Shown here piece by piece: positions 57,220-64,000 of a DNA stretch of 64,000 nucleotides. The stretch is from assembly GCA_002794775.1 (NCBI GenBank), contig NBAY01000066.1:1-64000 (forward strand). The letters run 5' to 3'. The DNA is from Porodaedalea pini (lineage: Eukaryota > Basidiomycota > Agaricomycetes > Hymenochaetales > Hymenochaetaceae). Made by a program: the position numbers and the translations under genes. Numbering within the stretch: the stretch's first letter is position 1; the number at the start of each line of letters is the position of its first letter. The notes below the pieces were generated by a model. It did not search any database. It was not told the origin of the DNA and saw only the letters and a list, made by a program, of their open reading frames with translations.

Positions 57220-58361
57220 CGAGTCCAAACCCCAAAGAATGGGAAGACCGATTACGCTGCGGCTATCGCATGAGCTCGGAAGGTGTCATCTATGCTCCTG
57301 ATGGCTATGCTCATTCCGCACATAACGCCCCTAGACCGGGCAACACTACCATCTATCATCCGAAAGTCGAATCCGTTGGCACTGACAGAGACGGATTTAC
57401 CACAGTAACTTACGCGAAGGCGACTCAGAAGAAAGCCAAGACGACCCCAACCAAAGTGCTACAACACACCGCAGAGAACCCTGACGGGGAAATCTCAACG
57501 GTACCTGTCAATCGTTCCAATGGATCAGTTAATATTCGCACATCCAATATCAAACGCGTCTACTTTTCCCTCCCCGGGGACTTAGCAGTTCACCCACTGA
57601 CTCAATCGGTTAAAAATGCCGTAAGGGCGGGCCTGAAGGGCAACCCGCTGTTCAAACACCTAGTAGTGCTAAATGTCGAGTACACCTCGAACAGCAACCT
57701 CCTCATTTCTTTTACTAACATTCGAGCTGATTTCGATGCTAACTACCCCTCCCTCGCCACCCAACTCAGTCACATTATCAACATCAGCGGAGCAAAACCC
57801 TTCATCCCATCCCCGCAATTCAAAATGGTCATTCCTGGCGTCCCCGTTTACGACAGGGACACCAAATTGATCTACAGCGAGAACAATCTCTTCAACGAGA
57901 TCTCAGCTTTACCTCAGTTCGAAGGACGCGAATTTATGTTCCCGCCTAGGTTCATGTCGTCACCTGAACGCCTCAACGAGCGAGACTTCTGTAATGTCTC
58001 GGTTGTAATGAAGGACCCCGACCGTCTTTCTTTTGACCATTTCTTCCTTCACGGTAACCGTTCCGTCCCTGTCTTTGGCGTCATCCGTCGACTTGAGGAG
58101 ATGAAAGCATGCCCCACGATCAACCAATGCGACAACTGCCACCGCCTGGGACACGCCGCGTCGAAATGTCGCTCCGTAGCGCGCTGCGCTATTTGTTCCG
58201 AAATGCACCGCACCGCAGTCCACGTTGCTAAATGTGCGCCGTGCACTGCGGCCAACAACCTACAATGCGACCATTTTGCTCTATGTATTAATTGCCAGGG
58301 AAACCACAGCGCGCGGTCTTTGGATTGCCCCGCTCATCGTAACTATCGTTCCCCCTACTAA
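57216..58361 (+). CDS. LINE ORF1, zinc-knuckle part
   Basis: Open for 381 codons from the ATG of the ATGA overlap. The N-terminal half is rich in Lys/Thr. The centre has an RRM-like stretch (RVYFSLPGDLAVHPL, VVLNVEY). The end has three Cys/His knuckles: CDNCHRLGHAASKC, CAICSEMHRTAVHVAKC and CINCQGNHSARSLDC. This is the gag-like nucleic-acid chaperone of Tad/I-type LINEs. It is intact. It could be a separate protein made by reinitiation or the second half of one ORF1 split by a frameshift. Confidence 0.85.
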   Translation: MTSPNPKEWEDRLRCGYRMSSEGVIYAPDGYAHSAHNAPRPGNTTIYHPKVESVGTDRDGFTTVTYAKATQKKAKTTPTKVLQHTAENPDGEISTVPVNRSNGSVNIRTSNIKRVYFSLPGDLAVHPLTQSVKNAVRAGLKGNPLFKHLVVLNVEYTSNSNLLISFTNIRADFDANYPSLATQLSHIINISGAKPFIPSPQFKMVIPGVPVYDRDTKLIYSENNLFNEISALPQFEGREFMFPPRFMSSPERLNERDFCNVSVVMKDPDRLSFDHFFLHGNRSVPVFGVIRRLEEMKACPTINQCDNCHRLGHAASKCRSVARCAICSEMHRTAVHVAKCAPCTAANNLQCDHFALCINCQGNHSARSLDCPAHRNYRSPY

Positions 58362-58366
58362 TTCTC

Positions 58367-61300
58367 ATGACAGAAAAAATATCTGTTCTCTCTCTTAACA
58401 TCCGCAGTTCTGATCCCTCTTTCGATTTTTTGTTTCGCTCATTTTCTTCCACTCTTCATGCACCGGATGTCGTTTGTCTTCAGGAGATCCCTGTCATTCA
58501 ACGCATCATCCCCTCGAAATCCGACCCTTCTGGTTCGCGGGCTTTTGATTCCCGTAACCATGCGCCCTATACTGCATTCCTTCCCCCATGCCCGGGGAAA
58601 CCCCGATGTTGTACTTATGTTCACTCCCGCCTAATTCACCGGGTCTCTCTCTTTCAAACCCCCAATCCTTCTCCTTCCATCTCTGTTATTTCAATTTCCA
58701 GAGACCTTCCAGCTCCTATTTTACTATGGAACGTTTACAACTCCCCTTCCCAACGGGAATTTGAATCGAACTTACCTCTTCTCAATTCCCCGTCTAATAT
58801 TTTCGTCGGCGATTTCAACCGCCACTCTGCGCTGTGGTCACTCCCAGAACAAGCAGATTACTTTTGCTTCTCTAGGGTCTTCACTGACTGGATCAGCGAG
58901 ACCGGCCTTGTTGTCTGTAACCCACCTGATCAACCCACCTATTTCAACCGCTCTTCGAACAGTCGATCGGTCATCGACCTTGTCCTTACATCCGATGACT
59001 TTTCATCAGAAATCTCTGAACCCATTATTATTGCAGACCCTTCCTTAACTGTTTCTTCTGACCATTTCCCCATTACGTTCTCATTCAGTTTGAACATTTT
59101 CAATGCCCCTCCCCAGCCTCCCCTTCGTTCTATTCGTTCTCACGACTTGCCAACTTTTATATCCGAGTTCTGCGATTCGAAACTGTTCTCTTTTGACCTC
59201 CAAAACATTCATTCAACTCAGTCGCTGGACGACTTATTATTCTCCTTTCAGGACTCTTTATCTTCTTTCGCTAGAGTATTCCTCCGGAAGTGAAAACCCC
59301 GCACATATTTCAGCCCCAATGCCTGGTGGTCGGAAAGGTGCTCAAAACTTTACCGCGACCACTGCCGAGATCCGTCAGCGGAATCAAAACACCTCCTTGA
59401 CGTCGAACTGTCCTGAGCCAAAGCCACATTCTACGGAGCACGTCTTCAAAGCTCCAACCAGCATTCAATTTGGCAGTGCCAATTCACCGGTGTTGCCTGC
59501 CGCCGATCTCCTATTGGAGCACTCCGTATGCCTAACGGTTCCTTCTCTCTCACCGAGGACAATAAAGCCACCATGTTCCGCAACACATTCTTTCCCCCCC
59601 TTTCATCCTCGTCAGAACCGGTTCCCCTCCCGGCTCTATCAGACAGTCCAGCGGTGTCGATTGATGATGTCTGTCACGCCCTTAGCGGCATCGATAAAGA
59701 AACGAGCCCGGGTAACAACCATGTCTCATATCAACATCTTTCGCTGCTGGTCGAACACCAAGGCCAATTCTTTGCGGATCTTTTTTCTTTATGTCTCAAA
59801 TTGGGTCATTTTCCTCTCCCGTTTAAAACGTCCCTCGTTACTTTCATTCCTAAACCCAAGCGCACTGATTTTTCAGTGCCACGGGCTTTCCGACCTATTT
59901 CTTTGGTCGACACAATTGGGAAACTCTTCGAACATGTCTTGTTTAATTTCTTACAACCTTTTTTTGAAAAGAACAACCTTCTTCCCGATGCCCAGCACGG
60001 GTGCCGAAAACATCGTTCTTCCCTCACTGCCTGCTATGAGCTTCTTACGCTCATTCTGTCCAGACCTTTCATTTTCCCCGGCGAACAGGTCGACGCTAAT
60101 GTCCACCTTCGCTATCGCCACTATATCACTTCCATTTTGACCGTGGATATTCAGGGCTTTTTCGACAACATTTCCCACTCACTCCTCCTCAATAAACTCA
60201 TTCGTTCAAACGTTCATCCTAATTTCATTCACGTTCTGGCAGCTTGGCTCGCCGACCATCCCATTTCGTTTCACTTCAACAATTTCTTTTCTTCCCCGTT
60301 CATAAAACCAAACCGAGGCGTCCCTCAAGGTTCGCCGCTTTCCCCTCTCATTTCGATTTTCACTTCGGCGGATGTCATCTTTTCCTATTCCAAACGTTTT
60401 GGCCCTCATCGCCCTTTATTCGCATATATGGACGATCACCTCCTCTCTGCTCGTTCTCTTAGTATTAAAACCAATTTGGTTCGCCTTCGCAACCAATTTT
60501 CTTTCCTTTCATCCCAATTCCAGTCGCTTGGCCTGTCAATCGACCCAAACGCCATTGAACTTCTACACATCATCCCTCATCCACAGATTGCTCGCTTTCA
60601 TTTTCAATCCTTCCTTTCCAATCAGAACCAATCCTCTATTCCATCTCTTTCGCTTCCTGGCAACCTTGTCATCCTGCCGTCCAGACATCTTTCATGGCTC
60701 GGAATCATTTTTTCTTACGACCTTTCTCCCAAACTCCACTTTGAATCGTGCGCAAACAAAGCGCTCTCTACTTTACACCAACGCTCCTTTTTGTTTAACT
60801 CTTCTAACGGTGCTCACTTTCATTATGCCCGACTTTTATATTTTGGTCTCATCCATTCTGTGGCCATTTATGGCGCAGTTCTCTTTCCCGAATCTAACTT
60901 CATCCCTTCTCTTTTACAATCAGTTCAGAACAAATTCCTTCATTCTGTTATCCATGCTAGCATAAACCCTCCCATAGCGGAATCCTTGCTTTCTATTCCT
61001 CCGCTTGATCTGTTCATTCGTTCACTCTCACAACGTTTCTTGCTATCTTACTATTCACATTCAAACCGAATTCCAAACAAGCACAACCACCTTTACAATT
61101 CACTCCTTCCCCATACTACAATTCCCAAATCCCCTTCTTACCCGACTTTTGTCCCAGTTCATTCAAAGCTCATCCCTGTCCCCATTCCACCGCCCGATCA
61201 GCGCCAGAGAGCTATTCATTCTTTCAATTCCTTTTATTTACATCCCCCTCCGTATCAATACTTCATTTTCACAGATGGTTCCATCATCACGGACGACACT

Positions 61301-62194
61301 GGATCCGCCAACGGCGGCCACAGATATGTCATTATGCATGATCACATCGAACTCGCTGTCTTTAGTTCAGCAGCGCACTCTCGCTTGAACATATTGTTTG
61401 AGGAGCAGGAAGCGCTCATCGCAGCCTTACGCCGGATATCTTCTCTTCTCTCCAAATGTCCCACCCCGGTACACATTCACATCGTTACCGACTCACTCAA
61501 TTGCGCCAACCTCATCTTCACCGATGACACGCGACACGTGGACTTCATCATACTCTTTCGTCGCCTTTGCGGGATCTTTCTCGCACTACACCACCCGGCA
61601 TCGCATATCGCAGTCCAATGGCTCCCCTCCCACAGAGGAGTCCTGGGCAACTCTAAAGCTGATAAGCTAGCCAAGGACGCCGCTTCCAGCCAAATCCGCG
61701 AGTCCATACCAGATTCACTACCGAATCTTAATGCACGACTCCAGCTCGACCTTCTCCGAGACTGGAAAAGACGCATCGTCAATCTACGAGGCCACCGATC
61801 AATTGTCGAACCATCATCGTTCATTCTGTCCCCCACTCGATCGTTTCGTGCATTCCTCAAACTCGATCCCGAGAAGAGAATATCCCGCCTAGTTCACGGA
61901 CGAGCCATAAGTATACTACTTAATGCTCTCGATCTGCATAACCATAACCTTGAACCACATTGCCCGGACCCCCTTTGCGTCAAGCATGATGTCCATCATA
62001 TCCTTAATGTTTGTCCATTTTTCGCCCACATTTGTCACGGCCTTTTTCGTATGCGCATTTTACCTCTTACCTTTTCGGATTGGTTCCGCCCCAACAATTT
62101 TCTTTTACTACTCAAATTCGCCTACTTTTCTTTTCGTCGCCCCCCGGACGCTATGCCACTTTTCTCTGAACTTCCTCTCACATATCATTTTTAG
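58367..62194 (+). pseudogene. LINE ORF2: endonuclease, RT, RNase H
   Basis: One frame of 1275 codons starting at ATG 58367, 5 bp after ORF1 ends. The apurinic-type endonuclease has SLNIR, CLQEIP, VGDFNRHS and SSDHFP. TGA at 59291 (likely Trp) and 59414 (likely Arg) lie in the linker. RT has RAFRPISL, GVPQGSPLSPL and YMDD at 60425-60436. RNase H has FTDGS near 61271, the Glu of EEQEAL, TDSLN and the final WLPSHRG. The C-terminus has a CPDPLC..H..C knuckle at about 61960-62015. It would nick the target and copy the RNA in place. Only two codons disable it. Confidence 0.9.
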
Positions 62195-62455
62195 TTTACA
62201 CCGAAATGTCTCTTTCTATTGTTCATTACACATTTAGCTAGCCCCTCTTCGAGCACTTCGTCCGTAGTCTTGTAGTTTTCAGTCTCTTTCCTCGTAGCGG
62301 TTGGATATCTGTTGCATAGTAGATAGCAGATGCATTATAAAACGCTAGTCACGTGAAATGAATCAGGTGACTTCCACCGTCACTGGCAACACAGTACTAC
62401 CAGATCTTCATCGGCATGCAATTGTTCTTCCAGCTCCCCCTGCTTTCTAGCTATC

Positions 62456-63878
62456 GATGACGAGCTATCCAGAAACGGGCGTCGGAACTCTCAGCTTACT
62501 ACATTGCCCGACTACCTGACGAATTGTTGGCACACATTTTCCTCCTATGTCTGCCGTCGATCGAAGTGACCAAGGACATCTTCAACAATCATCGTAGCCC
62601 ACGAGGATCACACTCAAGTTGGATTCCGATCACAGAAGTGCCTCTCAATGTTTCACATGTCTGCAAGAACTGGCGGAGAGTTGCACTGTCCACACCGCGT
62701 TTGTGGTTCGTGATTTGTGTCCGAGGCGGCTTGAAGGGACGTAAAAACAAGACAGACTGCGCAGTTATACTCGCCTTTCTCGAACGCTCCTCAGCCGTAC
62801 CTCTCGATGTAATAATGCCATACGAGAATATAGAGTTCCCCCAGTGCCACTGTCTACATATCTACTGCTGGATCATAAACGTCGATGGAGGAGTGTTCAT
62901 CTTCAGACCTGCTGTAGCGGTTGGGGATATGTTTTTTCTACACTACAGCGTCATGACATGTCATCGAAGGAGCTGCACGTCGATTGTGAATACCGTGGAG
63001 AATACTGTAATTGGGTGTGTTTGGCCAAATTTCCCCCGCTCGAAGTGCTCCGCATAAGCTGCAGACTCAGTCACTCCAATCGCATCCGCCCGGCTCACTG
63101 CCCGTCGCTTCGCTAAATCCATTTGGATACATCTTTCCCTCTTCCGGATTTATACTCATGCTTGAGTTGTTGGCATAAGTATGGACCAAATATCCGATCA
63201 ACATGATGTCGATCCAGTCACTCGCATGTACCACATGGAGCATCTGCGAGAGCTTGAACTGGTATTCAAAATCGGGCGACTTCGTGTTGACACATTCTAT
63301 CGGACCGATGATACTACCATCCGATCTCTCCATCTCCCCGCCCTGGAGAGGCTGTCTCTGACTCTGCTCGGGTCCTCAGGTCCATATGAAAGTATTGCGT
63401 CGGTTGTGGATCTTTTAGCAACGTCAGAGCCGCCTCTCACCTTCCTGCACATCCGTGGATTTAGGTGTGATGCACAGGTTCTACAGAAGCTGAGGCTTCT
63501 GGCGCCGGAGCTCCAGACTGTGTCTATTGCCAATAGACACACTATCGGTCCGATTCCGAAGTTGGTCGTCTCATGGCTCCCCGGTACACTTTCAGAGTAT
63601 GCGAGGCTCACTCATTATCACCATTCTTTTTGCTCACAATTGTCCATTAAATTGTCCATTATAACCAGCCCATGGCATCACATCTATCAACAAATATACA
63701 TATCCTGCTCCGATCGCATGGAAGGGTTCCTCTGCACACAGCACTTCGCCACCTCAGACGTATGAGCCGCAGTGCATATGGTTATTCGAGTTTGTCGAGC
63801 TGGAAGACGATGGAGCAAAACGGCACACTTACGGCGAAAAGCTTACTGTACGAGCGACTCCAAGGCGAAGCAGATTAA
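62456..63878 (+). pseudogene. F-box/LRR-like protein gene, probably broken
   Basis: The F-box begins ARLPDELLAHIFLLCLP at about 62502 and continues with VSHVCKNWRRVALSTPRLW at about 62656, a full F-box. Its frame has a TGA upstream at 62457, so an upstream exon or another start is needed. Near 62850 the reading must change frame to LLLDHKRRWRSVHLQ and FPPLEVLRISCRL, and from 63181 again (LRELELVFKIG, TTIRSLHLPALERL, FLHIRGFRCDAQVLQKLRLLAPEL), which are leucine-rich-repeat-like. The frame changes suggest a pseudogene, though unseen introns could explain some. It would be an SCF adaptor. Confidence 0.6.
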
Positions 63879-64000
63879 ACTCTGAGGAGCACGACGTCGC
63901 AGTACAAAGGGGCGTTACCCAATCGCCCTGGATGCGAGGAGCTTCGTCGGTCTTGATGTCGAGGATCCTTCGATAATATTTATTGGTACGTACTTACGTA
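63879..64000. other. Window end
   Basis: Nothing recognised in the last 122 bases. Confidence 0.5.

Larger units (their letters stand above)
56050..62250 (+). mobile_element. Tad-like LINE (non-LTR retrotransposon)
   Basis: ORF1 with zinc knuckles, then ORF2 with endonuclease, RT, RNase H and a C-terminal CCHC-like motif, the layout of fungal Tad/I-type LINEs. All parts are present, so it is nearly full length. ORF1a has two TGA and ORF2 two TGA. I could not see a poly(A) tail or a clear target duplication, so both ends are approximate. Confidence 0.9.

Noticed and set aside
62195..62340. LINE poly(A) tail and target duplication
   Set aside because: No A run or convincing direct repeat could be found after the end of ORF2.
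1..64000. CRISPR arrays, bacterial operons, tRNA or rRNA genes
   Set aside because: No spaced direct repeats, no ribosome-binding-site pattern and no cloverleaf or rRNA core sequence noticed; introns show a eukaryote.

Overview
The window is a transposon graveyard from a filamentous fungus, most probably an agaricomycete basidiomycete. The evidence is 47-60 nt GT..AG introns, F-box/LRR proteins of the mushroom type, chromodomain Ty3/gypsy elements with LTRs of about 430 bp, and a Tad-like LINE with CCHC gag and RNase H. I see no bacterial features, no CRISPR array and no convincing tRNA or rRNA gene. Almost every retroelement frame is broken by TGA or TAG codons that look like CpG to TpG/CpA decay.

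Layout. (1) 1-19067 is a nest. Element A (33-11757, Ty3/gypsy, 934-bp LTRs) sits in the protease region of chromovirus B1 (11758-15648). B1 sits in the integrase region of a second copy, B2 (15649-19067). B2 is also cut by an LTR-like insertion D (16767-18220). (2) 19068-30160 holds F-box/LRR pseudogene pieces around chromovirus E (20972-27947, perfect 5-bp target duplication GGAAT). (3) 30620-50861 is a multi-exon EGT1-like (ergothioneine biosynthesis) pseudogene split by element C. C lies on the minus strand at 32362-50645 with target duplication GCGG. The left LTR of C was later hit by an A-family element (now a solo LTR, 32381-33313) and by chromovirus B3 (33401-39626); its internal region holds a solo E-family LTR (42783-43228). 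Removing these restores an LTR of exactly 1095 bp, the length of the other C LTR. (4) 50862-56049 holds a small membrane-protein gene, a shattered prolyl-tRNA synthetase pseudogene, a long inverted repeat and short-repeat islands. (5) 56050-62250 is a nearly complete LINE. (6) 62450-63880 is another F-box/LRR gene, probably broken.

The most interesting system is in the related elements A and C. Both carry, between integrase and 3' LTR, an extra gene in antisense orientation. In both it has one short spliceosomal intron at an equivalent phase-0 position, a Zn2Cys6-like cysteine cluster, an AGPSR motif and a C-terminal coiled coil. An 18-nt dyad (GTGACTG..AGTCAC) lies just upstream in both. An intron can survive retrotransposition only if it is not spliced from the genomic (sense) RNA, which fits a gene expressed from the opposite strand. 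I infer an antisense-encoded DNA-binding regulator carried by this gypsy lineage; function is untested.
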